A stretch of DNA of 64,000 nt from Leguminivora glycinivorella (GCF_023078275.1 NC_062992.1:14607706-14671705); one strand, 5' to 3'; numbered from the stretch's first letter, positions 21,744 through 32,445 are shown. Numbers and translations are program-made. The notes: a model not told the origin generated them from the letters alone.

Positions 21744-22057
21744 ATGATCTTAGTAAACCCTTATTCATTTTTAAATACCTATCCAACAATATATCACATG
21801 TTGGGGTTGGAATGAAAAAAAATATCAGCCCCCACTTTACATGTAGGGGGGGTACCCTAATAAAACATTTTTTTCCATTTTTTATTTTTGCACTTTGTCG
21901 GAGTGATTGATATACATATTGGTACCAAATTTCAGCTTTCTAGTGCTAACGGTTACTGAGATTATCCGCGGACGGACGGACGGACGGACGGACGGACGGA
22001 CAGACAGACATGGCGAAACTATAAGGGTTCCTAGTTGACTACGGAACCCTAAAAAAA
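21744..22057 (+). repeat. S3 copy, right half
   Basis: Begins TGATCTTAGTAAACCC, exactly where 20958-21200 stops, and continues to ACTACGGAACCCTAAAAAAA. Confidence 0.85.
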
Positions 22058-22625
22058 CATCTCTGCTTTGTATGATCAGTTAGGTTAAGTTCTGTTTTAG
22101 AATGAGTTAATATTTTTTGGGGCCCTTTTGATTGACATAATCATAAAATTACCGGTGTTTTCTTGACACAAACCTACATGCAAATTTTACATATGATTAT
22201 TTTTCTATTCAACAGTCCATGTGAAAGAGCCTACTGTAGGTGTATGTTAACATATTATAATAAGCCAAATTTATTCATTAAAATACAAAATGCCCGTCCT
22301 GAAATAAAGTAAAACCGGAAATGAGAAGACATTAGCGTTGTCTAAACTCCATTTCCGCAAAACGGTCGGTAATCTCTACGGGGCTTCTGCCATAAAGTAT
22401 AATAGAATATTTTTGTGCCATCCGACTGGCAAAAGCTATGTTTATTCTTCAAAAACGGATGAGAAAGTTGCAATTTATCTGATTGCTAAATAATTTCTGG
22501 CAATATTAACTTGACGGCCGGTTAGAATTTACTTTTAAATTAAATTTTTAAATCATACATGTTTAATATACCTGTGGGATGCTAAGTTACAAATTTCATG
22601 ACTGCGATATAAAATAGCTATATTA
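22058..22625. other. Spacer
   Basis: AT-rich, nothing recognised. Confidence 0.4.
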
Positions 22626-22688
22626 ACTCACGTCTGCATTCCCGAAAGGCGTAGGCAGAGCGCATGAATCTACTCAAGTTTCAGTGCG
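22626..22688 (-). repeat. S1 fragment (minus)
   Basis: Phrases GTAGGCAGAGCGCATGAATC and AAGTTTCAGTG are the S1 3' region reversed. Confidence 0.6.
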
Positions 22689-23030
22689 GCCAACTTTTTC
22701 AAATTTGTTCACTTTTTTGGATTTGGAAATTTTTATGTGGTTTCCACTCAGAATCGCGAGCTCTTTCAATCCTAACAGGAGAAAAAAGTGTCCCAAGTTT
22801 TTTTCCCATTCCGTTATCATTTTTTTTTCCATAAATTTTGTATGGGGAATGAAAGGTTTGAAAAATTTATGGAAATCTTGGGACATTTTTTTTCTCCTAT
22901 CAGGATCGAAAGACATCGCAATTCTGAGTATGAATCGCGTAAAAAATACCCATGTTACAAAAAAAGTGATGTGGACAACTTAGACAAAAATGGCCCAGTG
23001 GCACTTTTAAAAAAAACGAAATAGTCATAT
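22689..23030. mobile_element. Palindromic MITE-like element
   Basis: Imperfect arms 22743-22802 and 22868-22932: ACTCAGAATCGC...AGGAGAAAAAAGTGTCCCAAG against CTTGGGACA...CTCCT...GCAATTCTGAGT. Outer boundaries uncertain; no coding. Confidence 0.6.
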
Positions 23031-23052
23031 TGCTGTAACGAGTTGCTTGCCC

Positions 23053-23092
23053 CTTTCCTCCCGTGGCCGTGGGTGTCGTAGAAATCAACTGT
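23053..23092 (+). repeat. S1 fragment
   Basis: CTCCCGTGGCCGTGGGTGTC... matches the S1 head. Confidence 0.5.
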
Positions 23093-23194
23093 GCCTATGG
23101 GTTTAATTTAGCTGAATAAATTGAAATAAATAATATAAAAGTTACAAATTGAAATAGATATCATACACGAAAGAAAAAACAATAAGGCCCACTG

Positions 23195-23262
23195 GTTGCC
23201 GAGCCGGCAATCGGTCCCGGGTCTTCAGCTTACGCGGCTAACGTCTTCACCACTAGACTACC
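23195..23262 (-). repeat. tRNA-like SINE head (minus)
   Basis: Minus strand has an A-box-like TAGTCTAGTGGTGAAGACG and a downstream CCCGGGACCGATTGCCGG, consistent with a decayed tRNA-derived head. Confidence 0.45.
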
Positions 23263-23329
23263 CGCCGTGGTACCCGACGAAATTCCTCTAGTGTATGTTA
23301 TCTCTGATAAGGCTAGGCGCCTTTAATAT

Positions 23330-23672
23330 CTTCTTCTTCTTCGTCGAAACCTCGTGACTGAGAATCGTGACCACCATAAGTCGATGTACGTTGCAGTGCT
23401 CTCCACGCCGGCCGGCTTTTTGCCTTCCCTGGAGCCCAACGCGTGTGACCTTCATTATTGTGCTGAACCAGCGCGTGGGTAATCCGGCTCTTTTGCGATA
23501 GCCCTCCCCTGGTCCGACTATCAACGCCTTCTCAAGGCCGTCAGGTTCTCGTCTGGCCAAATGGCCAAAGAAGCCTATAATTCTCTCCCGGCAGATAGCA
23601 GAGAGGCGAGTCTTGACATTAAGCTGTTGTAGAATAGATACGTTAGTGCGACGTGCTGTCCTAGAAGTGCTG
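23330..23672 (-). pseudogene. 5'-truncated LINE, reverse-transcriptase C-terminus
   Basis: Minus strand reads RTNVSILQQLNVKTRLSAIC, RERIIGFFGHLARREPD and onward through a zinc-free C-terminal region to a GAAGAAGAAGAAGAT tail. Flanked by the perfect 11-bp duplication GCCTTTAATAT (23319-23329 and 23673-23683). The motif GHLARRE-D-LEK followed by R--G-P-RW is typical of the extreme C-terminus of RTE-like LINE polyproteins. Only 343 bp were inserted; the catalytic domain is absent. Confidence 0.85.
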
Positions 23673-23683
23673 GCCTTTAATAT

Positions 23684-23842
23684 ACAAGTTGGTGTGTACT
23701 GTGTACGATATCTCGATATTTCTTAAATTAAGTTTCCGTCCGAAATGTGTAAAGTTTCGAACAAATATCCAGAACGTATCTCAACTAGCAGAAACTGTAA
23801 TTAAGGTCGTTAAGCAAATATCGGGGGCCGATTCTGATTACT
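23684..23842. other. Spacer
   Basis: Nothing recognised. Confidence 0.4.
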
Positions 23843-23990
23843 TATTTATTTAAACTTTATTGCACAGTAAAAAAATGTACAAAAGGCGAACTAAATGCCA
23901 GAAGGCATTCTCTACCAGCTAACCTTTGGGCTAAAGATAGAGATCTATAAGAGCTTAATAGGTGCAGGAAATATCGCAATGACGAGAAAT
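23843..23990 (-). repeat. LINE 3' UTR fragment (minus)
   Basis: On the minus strand, GAATGCCTTCTGGCATTTAG and GTGCAATAAAGTTTAAATAA end in an AAATAAAT tail: a truncated CR1/Jockey-type 3' end. Confidence 0.6.
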
Positions 23991-24315
23991 GGAATACCTA
24001 CTAAATAACCATAAATGATTATATATATTATACTATACAGCATATGTATAATATACAGCATAATTATATATGCTGCAGTATGTAATTGTATATGTAATTG
24101 TAATTATGTATATATGGTTATGATCTTGTTTCGACACGACTTTAAAGATTAATGATTGATGCTGATTGGTCTATTTGATAAATTAAACGGTACCTAGTAA
24201 ATCAAATATATCGTTGTCCGAGTGCCTGCAACACAAGCCTTTTTGAGCTGACCGTAGGACGGTCGATCTGCGTAAGAGTCTCCATATTACATGCATACGT
24301 AATATGCTTCCTTGA
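23991..24315. other. Spacer with AT-rich palindromic TATA tract
   Basis: 24010-24125 is dominated by TATATATxATTATACT repeats. 24200-24280 resembles the 3' end of the tRNA-SINE at 56709 (GTCCGAGTGCCTGCAACACA). Confidence 0.45.
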
Positions 24316-24690
24316 AAATAGTTATTTGTTTTACAAGGGGGCAAAGTAGTTGTTTAACCGCACTGGTTCAAAAAGTAGAATCTTGAGCGTTGCGAGGGTA
24401 TCAAGGCACAAAGGTTAAACAAACTTTGCTACCGAGTGAAACACAACATTTTTCACCACACCAACATGAACAAAATACTGACTATATAAAACATCAAAAT
24501 AAATAAAATCCATTAATTTATTCAATATTTATCATTCAAAATCATCATTTATTGGTAAAATCTAGCAGCCAGATTAAGACATCGAGTTAAAATTTGTATG
24601 AAATTACTTTGCCCCCTTGTGGATAAAATACAATTTTGCTATCTGTTTTCGAATAGCAAAGAAAGCAGTTGGTATGGTGAAAATAAATTT
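24316..24690 (-). mobile_element. S4 element (minus)
   Basis: Begins AATAGTTATTTGTTTTACAA at left; body carries AACGCTCAAGATT in reverse and ends near GTTGGTATGGTGAAAAT. Orientation opposite to the tandem pair at 30293-31070. Confidence 0.7.
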
Positions 24691-25092
24691 GGGTACTTCA
24701 TTTATATTCTATTGCGGAGCTTTTACGAGGAAAATATTTTAAAGGAATTGTGTCAAAACAAATTTTTCGCTTCTAAAATGTATTATTGCTTATATTTAAA
24801 TTATGTTTGGTTTAAATTGTTGACAAAGAGATAAATCTGAATAGGCTTCAAGGGCTCGAAGTTGCGAGTGGTAATTACTGGTATGGAAATTGCCAGATTG
24901 ATATCCAGGAGGCTGATTACAACTGTGGATAGGTATAACGTGCACAAACTTATATATGTACATAGATACCTACATACGGAATCACGCCAGTATTCCCAAA
25001 CGGGGTCGGCAGAGCACATGCATTGATTAAGTTTCAGTGCTACTCTTGGTAATTTAAAGGGTGAAGAAAAACGGAATTGTCATCAGCCGGTT
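24691..25092. other. Spacer with S1 fragment
   Basis: 24990-25070 resembles reversed S1 (GGGGTCGGCAGAGCACATG, GTTTCAGTGCTACTCTTGG). A 78-codon frame around 24598-24834 overlaps the S4 edge and is not gene-like. Confidence 0.45.
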
Positions 25093-25415
25093 GTGTGGAC
25101 AATAGTTATTTGTTATACAAGGGGGCAAAGTTGTAGTAAAATACATTTGCACCCGAGTGTAACACAAAATTTTTCCCCTCACTACAGCGAAGAAACTACA
25201 ACGCGAAAAATGCGTTTATCACTGCTTCCAGTAGTTCCACAGGTGGTAAATCATTTTTATTACTAGATTTACCTACTTTTATCAATTTTAAAGCAGTAAA
25301 TTTGACTTTATTCAAGGTCAAATTACTGTATTGAAGGACTAAACACGTGTTTCCGAGCTAGTGAGGGGCAAAGTTGTTTATTACCATGGATATTTGCTAT
25401 GCAAGTATGCATTTA
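25093..25415 (-). mobile_element. S5 element (minus)
   Basis: Shares the S4-type end AATAGTTATTTGTTATACAAGG but has a different body, ending with AAACACGTGTTTCCGAGCTAG and GAGGGGCAAAGTTG. A shorter plus-strand relative lies at 28690-28868. Confidence 0.65.
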
Positions 25416-25868
25416 AGTATGGTGTACTTACAATATTTAAATGTATCGTTCACTTAGTCAATCTCTGTAGGAATGTTCTGTAATAGTTATTAATTTATCA
25501 GTCATAATAACAATGAGCTGAAAATTTAAATGGAATCCATGTACAGTCACGTCTATTAAAAAAAAATCATTTATTTCAGACTCAAGGTCCATAGAATAAA
25601 TATCTATACATATCAAAACTTATCTAGGGACACAGAAATATACATTCAGGAGCAAAAGATCGATATGACTATACCAATTAATCGAAACTGTAATCATAAC
25701 CTTCTATCATACGACCTTTATAAAAATTTCACGAGCAATAATTCCTACGTGATAGCCAGCAATGAAAACAAACATATTAAAACCAATGGACGATTAAAAA
25801 GGTCAAAATAGCATTCGCCCACTGACCGAGTATTTCATTTTAATATACATACAGGGTGAAAAGTAATG
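25416..25868. other. Spacer
   Basis: AT-rich, nothing recognised. Confidence 0.4.
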
Positions 25869-26692
25869 TTACCAGCAAAGTATTAATAATGAATGTGGAA
25901 GGAGGAAGCGGGAGAGGAAAACGGAGAATGGTGGATGAGATAGATAATAAGTATGAAACGAATGCAAGTGAATGAAAAGATGACGTCCGATAGAGTCCGG
26001 TGGCGTCGTTGATCGGATCGCCACCTTCCCGAATGAAGGTTGAGGGAGGCGATGGCTGAGATACACGTCATACTCGTGAACGGGTGCTGTCTGTGAAGAC
26101 CGGTCTGTTTAAGCTTACTGGGGCTATTATACCTAATTAGTAACTTTAATTCTGATTTATATTACATCAGGACACTTTGTTCGGTTCTCGCTTGTTTCCT
26201 TTCTTTTAGTCAATATTTTAAATATATGATTTTGACTCTTAGAGACCCTATACATCTCTAAGGAGAATTAGATTAAGTATACATTTTATCTTTAGTTGTG
26301 ACATTTAGAGTCATTTGCATCTCTAAAGTAATTTTAGACTTTGTTGTATTTGTACTTTTTATATTAAGTGCAGTTCTTAGTTGTAATTCGACATTTAGAG
26401 ACCTTATACATCTCTAATTAATTGTAGTAGAGTTATACTTTAGTTAGAATTTAGAATTAGTAGTATAAATTATAATTTCAATTTAATTTTAAATCTTTTC
26501 TAAATATGTATATTTATTTATTTAGTCGTATGGCATCAATCAGAATTTATTTGTCGCTTTACAGGTTAATATCTAAGTTCTTCACCCAGCCGGCTGCGTA
26601 TTTACTTAGTTTATGTAAGTCCTTTACATCTACATATACATGTGACGTGTAAAAGTGCCCCTGTGGCCTATTTGCTGAATAAATTATTGTTT
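25869..26692 (+). pseudogene. LINE C-terminal remnant and long 3' UTR
   Basis: Coding relics GKRRMVDEID and, in another frame, KMTSDRVRWRRLIGSPPS (about 25975-26032) resemble the C-terminus of a LINE polyprotein, with stops and frame changes. The 3' UTR has three hairpin-prone repeats of the form TTAGAG...CTCTAA (about 26239-26262, 26306-26325 and 26392-26419) and ends CCTATTTGCTGAATAAATTATTG plus a T run. Confidence 0.6.
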
Positions 26693-27027
26693 TTTTTTTT
26701 GAGAGAGATACTTATGGAAGAAAAATACATGCTGCGTCGACCACAATTAATTTGGATGCTATGCTAAGCAAATGACGAGTTATACAGGCATATTTTATGA
26801 CATTGTAATATGTTATATTGTAAAGTCTAACTTAAATTTTTGGTAGTCAATAAAAACACACTGTATATAAATAAACGGAGAGGTTTACGAGCAAGTCACA
26901 CAGCATTTAAAATTTGCATATGAATGTATGACCTTTAGTTGAATATTATTTGGAATGGTGATATTAAAGGAACCCCCATAAAATATTGACCCTTGAATGC
27001 ATAATTATTTTAATGATTATCATTATC
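26693..27027. other. Spacer
   Basis: AT-rich; nothing recognised. Confidence 0.4.
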
Positions 27028-27257
27028 ATTATTACCGATGCAAGTCCGATGCGATTTCGGTGAAGGAAAACACCGTAAGGAAACCGGACTAATTCCAATA
27101 AGGTCTAGTTACCCTTTGGGTTGGAAGGTCAGATGGCAGTCGCTTTCGTAAAACTAGTGCCTACGCCAAATCTTGGGATTAGTTGTCAAAGCGGACCCCA
27201 GGCTCCTATGAGACGTGGCAAATGCCGGGATAACGCAAGGAGGATGATGATGATGTG
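27028..27257 (+). repeat. RTE-type LINE 3' UTR with GAT tail
   Basis: GATGCAAGTCCGATGCGATTT..., CAGATGGCAGTCGCTTTCGT and CCCCAGGCTCCTATGAGACG lead to GGAGGATGATGATGATG, a trinucleotide tail typical of RTE-like elements. No coding part. Confidence 0.65.
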
Positions 27258-27599
27258 TCCGATGCGAGAGATTATTTATCAACTGCTCCATTTTTAACTC
27301 CCGACGCAAAATTCTGTATGTATGTAATGTTCTGTATGTAATGACTTGTATATTCAAGATGTAACAGACGTAGTGAAACAGTTAATATTAACTATCTTTC
27401 TGTGAGTGTAAATGTCGGCAAGACTATTCAAGTTTTGATTAAAACCCACATCTTGAAGCCAGATGAAATGGGATATTAATTAATAAGTACTTAGTTTGGC
27501 GGAGAACACGAACGGAGGAGATGCGAATATACTTGTACTGTGAGTGTGTGTTGCGTTACTACTTACTTTACTATATTACCTTTAATAACCTAACCACAA
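27258..27599. other. Spacer
   Basis: No gene recognised. Confidence 0.4.
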
Positions 27600-27802
27600 A
27601 ATTAAAATTTTGAGAAATCCCCGACGATTCATGAAACATGGCTAAGAACACTCCCGACTAATTCAGCTTTCAAACAAAAAAAAAAGAAATCTAAATCGGT
27701 TCATCCGTTCGAGAGCTACGATGATACAGACAGACACACACACACACAGACAGACAAACATGTCAGACTTATAACGCCCCGTCGTTTTTGCGTCAGGGGT
27801 TA
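27600..27802 (+). mobile_element. S6 element
   Basis: From AATCCCCGACGATTCATGAA to CCCGTCGTTTTTGCGTCAGG; contains an ACAGACACACACACACACAG simple tract. Partner copy at 31505-31866. Confidence 0.65.
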
Positions 27803-28048
27803 AAGATAAGCAGATTTTTCTTTTAAAAGCGAAATCCCAACCTCATTAATATTCCAGTTGACTAGACCACTCTAATTCCGGCTCCACAGACATATATCTC
27901 TTAAACTCGCGGCAAAAAACTTAAGTCCCCGTTCAATATTAAATAAGAGGCCTACTTTCTTCCGTACACATCTTTCATGAGGTGTCTGGTGGCAGAGAAT
28001 AAGTAATAGTACGGTCAGAAAGGACACTTTTAGAAAACCGTAGTTTGA
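27803..28048. other. Spacer
   Basis: No gene recognised. Confidence 0.4.
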
Positions 28049-28368
28049 TATAGATAGATAAATAACTTTATTCGTATCCACAACACAACATATAAAGGCT
28101 TACATAATAAACAGGCAAAAAGAAATGTGAGTACACCGCTTAACTTAACTAACCAAAGAAAAAAGAAACAAAATTATAAATAAACATGTGTCGTGGTACA
28201 AAAGGCGCTGGCTCAGCGTTGTGATGTGGCAAGCCACATCGCTGGTATTCTGCCAGTACCTTAGAAAAAAAGTAATTAAATTAAAAACACCTCGACAATC
28301 TACATCGTGTTGACCTTTTCCAATGCATGGTACTATCCCTTTCGCCACATCTCGGACACTGGCGATCA
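28049..28368 (-). repeat. Retroelement 3' UTR (minus)
   Basis: Minus strand ends ACGAATAAAGTTATTTATCT, a LINE-type tail. A 74-codon minus frame here looks like UTR, not protein. Confidence 0.5.
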
Positions 28369-28689
28369 ATCATATGAAAGAGGCGCGTTCCTAGCACACA
28401 TTCTAAGCTCGTGTAGGTGAACGCGTACCATGCTTGTATGAGTGAGATATGACAGGTTGACTGTTCGCGTTTTTGACAGGCGGTAACTGTGAGGTAACCG
28501 AGAGGGGGTGGGCGGCGCTTTCAGCGGGGAGCGGAAGTGGCCATATTGTACGATAGTACTCTTTATTATACTGTGCTTTCGCGGACGAAAAAGGACGTAA
28601 AGGTGTACCAACCCTAACAATATGCTACGTAGCATATGCGAGTAGCATGCCGAAATCGCTCGACCGGGAGAGTCCGAACCCTGTTGGTG
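28369..28689. other. GC-richer unassigned block
   Basis: Contains GCGGAAGTGGCCATATTGTA (28531) and a perfect 18-bp palindrome ATATGCTACGTAGCATAT (28620-28637). A 132-codon minus frame (28366-28764) crosses into a transposon fragment and is judged spurious. Confidence 0.4.
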
Positions 28690-28868
28690 ACAAAAAAAAA
28701 GTTTTCCCCTCACTAGTTCGGAAACACGTGTTTTGTCCTTTAATACCAGCGGGTAAAAACGCACTTACACTTGCTCGTTTTTCAATTCCACACTCGGCGT
28801 TAAAATACAACTTTTCCCCCTTGTATAACATACAACTTTGCCCCCTTGTATAACAAATAACTATTATT
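28690..28868 (+). mobile_element. S5 element, short copy
   Basis: From CCCCTCACTAGTTCGGAAAC to CCCCCTTGTATAACAAATAA; the 3' end is present twice in slightly different form (28813-28831 and 28838-28862). Confidence 0.6.
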
Positions 28869-29109
28869 GCCACATCTTAATACTAAGTATACAATACATT
28901 ATACAGTTTAAAAGTAAGAATAACAAACAAATCAAACTTAAACTTATTAACTTAACTTAAGAACTATCGTTAACTTATAATATATGATGAGGCAAAGGGT
29001 CCCAGTCTCAGACAAAAAAAAATCAAAGACAAAATAAAAATGTGTAAAATTGATATCACCAGTGGAAATAACTAGTACATACCTACATATATACTTAAGT
29101 CAATTTTAT
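28869..29109. other. Spacer
   Basis: AT-rich; nothing recognised. Confidence 0.4.
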
Positions 29110-29330
29110 ACGTACATACACTCACGCTTGTATTCTTAAAAGAGGTAGGAATAGCACATGGAACTTCTCGAGTTTCATTACTACTCTTAGGGCCACTTGC
29201 ACCAAAGAAAAATGAACCCTCGGGTTAACCCGCTCTTTTTTATGGAATTTGACAGATGACAGCCCACTAACCCAGTTAAATGGTTGATGCAAGTGGGCCT
29301 TAGCAATTTATGGGTTAAAAACTTCTTGTT
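29110..29330 (-). repeat. S1 fragment (minus), split by a MITE
   Basis: Reversed S1 3' half (ACACTCACGCTTGTATTC, AGCACATGGAACTTC) ends at ACTACTCTTA, then resumes TTAGCAATTTATGGG after the insertion at 29190-29299. Confidence 0.65.
29190..29299. mobile_element. 110-bp PIF/Harbinger-like MITE
   Basis: Ends GGGCCACTTGCACCA and TGATGCAAGTGGGCC are 15-bp inverted repeats with two mismatches, flanked by TTA on both sides (29187-29189 and 29300-29302). A 3-bp TWA duplication fits PIF/Harbinger. Confidence 0.75.
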
Positions 29331-29417
29331 CTTTGAAAAAACCAGTGAGCTACAACCTCGGCCTTGTCGTCACTTTCCATCAGGTGCGACTAAGGTCAAT
29401 CACTGGCCAGTTTATAA

Positions 29418-29438
29418 TAAAAAAAAAAAAAAAAAAAA
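29418..29438. repeat. A20 homopolymer
   Basis: A run ending at 29439, probably the 3' end of a short retroposon now unrecognisable. Confidence 0.7.
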
Positions 29439-29454
29439 ATATGCCTTACAGAAT

Positions 29455-29625
29455 CAGATGTAGTGCGAAAAGATTTGCCTTCGTATCGTTACGGAAAGGT
29501 ACGAACGTGTCATGCTATTTCAGTCAGTCTCGGTATAAGATGTACTGACGTTGACTGAACTAGCATGACAAATAAACGTTTCTCGGAAAATACGAAGGAA
29601 GTTTTCGCACTAAATCTGTACATGT
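29455..29625. mobile_element. Palindromic MITE, diverged arms
   Basis: GTAGTGCGAAAAGATTTGCC...GTGTCATGCTATTTCAGTC pairs with GACTGAACTAGCATGAC...GGAAGTTTTCGCACTA. Arms about 70 bp with many mismatches. Confidence 0.65.
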
Positions 29626-29657
29626 CTAATAATTTCGCTAGACGACGACCATATAAA

Positions 29658-30060
29658 ATAGAATAGAATAGAATAAACATTTATTCGTGAACACAGGAAG
29701 ACAAAATACACATAATAACAACAAGACAGAAAGGAATGAAGTGCCACGAAATGGCCTCACCTCAGCGTGTTGCTGGTGACTTCCAGCGCTGATCTTCCGA
29801 TGAGACCATCAAGTGAGAAAGATTCACGGAGAGTAACACAGAAGAAATGCAAAACATATACAAGAAAAGTGGTCAAACAGTTAAAAAGAATAGATAAAAG
29901 TGAAAACGTTACAAAAATAAACAACAGACTGTGATCTAAAAATATATATATAAAAGAGTAATAACAAACAGAACACACTAAATTAATTGAATAGAAAAAA
30001 GGAAAAGTGTCGTACACCAGATCGCACCCGCAGCGTTCCATCGTTTGGTCGAACCATACT
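29658..30060 (-). repeat. Retroelement 3' UTR (minus), AGAAT tail
   Basis: Left edge ATAGAATAGAATAGAATAAA is the reversed simple tail; body is low-complexity UTR. Confidence 0.5.
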
Positions 30061-30292
30061 ATGGCTGTACATTAAAGCGGCAATTGCTAGTTGCAACATC
30101 TTCTTCTAGTTGTATCTTCTATTATTATATACTCTTTGATAGAGGGTACATCTTTAAGTGCAAGGGTTTCCAGTTTAAAAAGTTACCTTTTTCGTGATTC
30201 CGGTAGAACCAAAGAATGTCAACTTTATAATGTATGAAAGAGTAGGTTGAGCGACTTTTCAGAGGCTGGGCTTTTTAAAATAGTTTATATTA
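30061..30292. other. Spacer
   Basis: Nothing recognised. Confidence 0.4.
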
Positions 30293-30688
30293 TTTTTCAC
30301 CACACCAACTGGTAAAGGCTTACTTTGCTATTCGAAAACAGATAGCAAAACTGCATTTTATCCACAAGAGTGCAAAGTAATTTCATACAAATTTTAACTT
30401 GATGTCTTGAGCCGGCTGGTATAATTTACGTGTAGATGATGATTTTGAATCATAAATATTGATTACATTGATAGATTTGATTTAGTTTCATGTTTTATAG
30501 TCAATATTTTGTTCGTGTTGGTGTGGTGAAAACTCACTCACTCGGCGGCAAAGTTTGTTTAACCTTCGTGCCTTGAAACCCTCGCAACGCTCAAGATTCC
30601 ACTTTTTGGAATCTTTCGCTTGCTCGGGTATCAATATTGGCACGTGCGGTTAAACAACAACTTTGCCCCCTTGTAAAACAAATAACTA
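30293..30688 (+). mobile_element. S4 element, first of tandem pair
   Basis: From TTTTTCACCACACCAACTGG to CCCCCTTGTAAAACAAATAA. Body contains ACGCTCAAGATTCCAC and GGCACGTGCGGTTAAACAAC. No coding. Confidence 0.8.
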
Positions 30689-31070
30689 TTTCACCGCTCC
30701 AACTGGTAACGGCTTACTTTGCTATTCGAAAACAAATAGCAGAATTGCATTTTATCCACAAGAGTGCAAAGTAATTTCATACAAATTTGAACTTAATGTC
30801 TTAAGCTGGCTGGTATAATTTACCTATAAAATGATGATTTTGAATCATAAATATTGAATAAATTGATGAATTTGATTTAGGTTGTGTTTCACTCGGTGGC
30901 AAAGTTTATTTAACCTTCGTGCCTTGAAACCCTCGCAACGCTCAAGATTACACTTTTTGAACCACTCGCTACACTCGTGGTTAAATATTTGAATCTTTCG
31001 CATGCTCGGGTATCAATATTGGCACGTGCGGTTAAACAACTACTTTGCCCCCTTGTAAAACAAATAACTA
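30689..31070 (+). mobile_element. S4 element, second of tandem pair
   Basis: Begins immediately where the first ends (TTTCACCGCTCCAACTGG) and ends with the same TTGTAAAACAAATAACTA. A short extra segment (ACCACTCGCTACACTCGTGG) is present here only. Confidence 0.8.
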
Positions 31071-31504
31071 ATGTTTTATTTTTACAGAAAGATATTTTAA
31101 GTAGGTATCAATTTCATTTTCCCTCTTTTTCGTTTTAAGGTCCTATTCAGCCAAACGTCCCACTGTAATTCTGATAAAGCACAGAGCGAGGATCCTATCG
31201 TCATGGAAAGCCACACAATAATATACCTGCACACCCATTAGTAAACTTAGCCGTATCACCTTGGTGAATATTGTAGAGGGTAGTTAATCACTCTTGGTAA
31301 AGTCCCTCCCCCCCATCCTTACCTCCCCCTCCTTTCCTAAAAGCACATCCAACATTAATAATGAGTCATTAAAGTTGCATTCATAGCTTTGGATAGGTAC
31401 ATAAAGTAAGTACTTAGGTAGAACATTATGTCAACAAACACTGTCTTATGCCATCAACAGACAGTCTTAAAATTCATAATCTAAAAAAAGAGTAGAATAC
31501 GATA
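31071..31504. other. Spacer
   Basis: C-rich tract at 31304-31335; no gene. Confidence 0.4.
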
Positions 31505-31866
31505 ATGTCAGGAATATTATAATAACCTAACCACAAAATTAAAATTTTGAAAAAACCCCCGACTGCGACATAGTAGACCGTATTTTTTTTTTTTTATGGG
31601 ATAGAAGGCAAACGAGCAGACAGGTCGTCTGATGGTAAGCGATCACCGCCGCCCATGGACACCCGAAACACCACTGATTTCATGAAAGATGGCTAAGAAC
31701 ACTCCCGACTGACTCAGCTTTCAAACAAAAAAAAAACGAAATCTTTATCGGTTCACCCGTTCGGGAGCTACGATGCCACAGACAGACAGAGAGACAAACA
31801 AACAGACAGATAGACAGACACGTCAAACTTATAACACCCCGTCGTTTTTGCGTCGGGGGTTAAAAA
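31505..31866 (+). mobile_element. S6 element split by a SINE
   Basis: Left part ends GACTGCGACATAGTAGACCG; right part resumes ATTTCATGAAAGATGGC and ends TCGTTTTTGCGTCGGGGGTT, inverted relative to AACCCCCGAC at 31554. Confidence 0.75.
31577..31672 (-). repeat. Nested short SINE
   Basis: T run, then ATGGGATAGAAGGCAAACGAG, GTCTGATGGTAAGCGATCAC and CGCCGCCCATGGACAC: a common lepidopteran short retroposon whose A tail is on the minus strand. Confidence 0.7.
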
Positions 31867-32309
31867 AAAAGATTTTTCCAGAAATCCATTTACTCTTAAA
31901 AAAATATGAGTAAAACTCCAAAACAACAATTTCAATTTCTCCAAAGATCACAAAAGTCATGTGATATTTTTTTCCTTGTTTTTACATCAAAAACGTATGG
32001 TTAAAATCTTTCGGGTTATTCAAGCCCACGATGTATATTAGAAGGTATTTTTATTCAATTTCCCTTCACAATCTTTATAAATGAATATCAACATCTGTAC
32101 TTTTAGGTATTTATAAGAACGTAAACAAATAATTTGCACATTGTCGGGTACTTACAAAATTTGTCGGTTAACCAACCAAATACAAAACCAAGCGGATATG
32201 TAACTGAACAACCGAGCAGTCTTTAACTTTCTTATTTGGTCGTGTAATGTTTTAATTTACCCTCAACTGGCATAAGGACCCTTTTCAAGGTAGATTTTGC
32301 ATTTTACAC
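31867..32309. other. Spacer
   Basis: AT-rich; nothing recognised. Confidence 0.4.
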
Positions 32310-32445
32310 TTTTTTTAATACTACATCGGTGGCAAACAAGCGTACGGCCCGCCTGATGGAAAGCGGTCACCATAACCTATGGACCCCTGCAACTCAAAGA
32401 GTGTCACATGCGCGTTGCCACCCCATTAGAAACTTGTACATTCCC
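32310..32445 (-). repeat. S2 copy (minus), left piece
   Basis: From the reversed A tail through CATCGGTGGCAAACAAGCG to TTGTACATTCCC, where the element below interrupts it. Resumes at 33726. Confidence 0.8.

Noticed and set aside
28366..28764. 132-residue minus-strand protein
   Set aside because: Crosses from unassigned DNA into an S5 transposon fragment; no motif.
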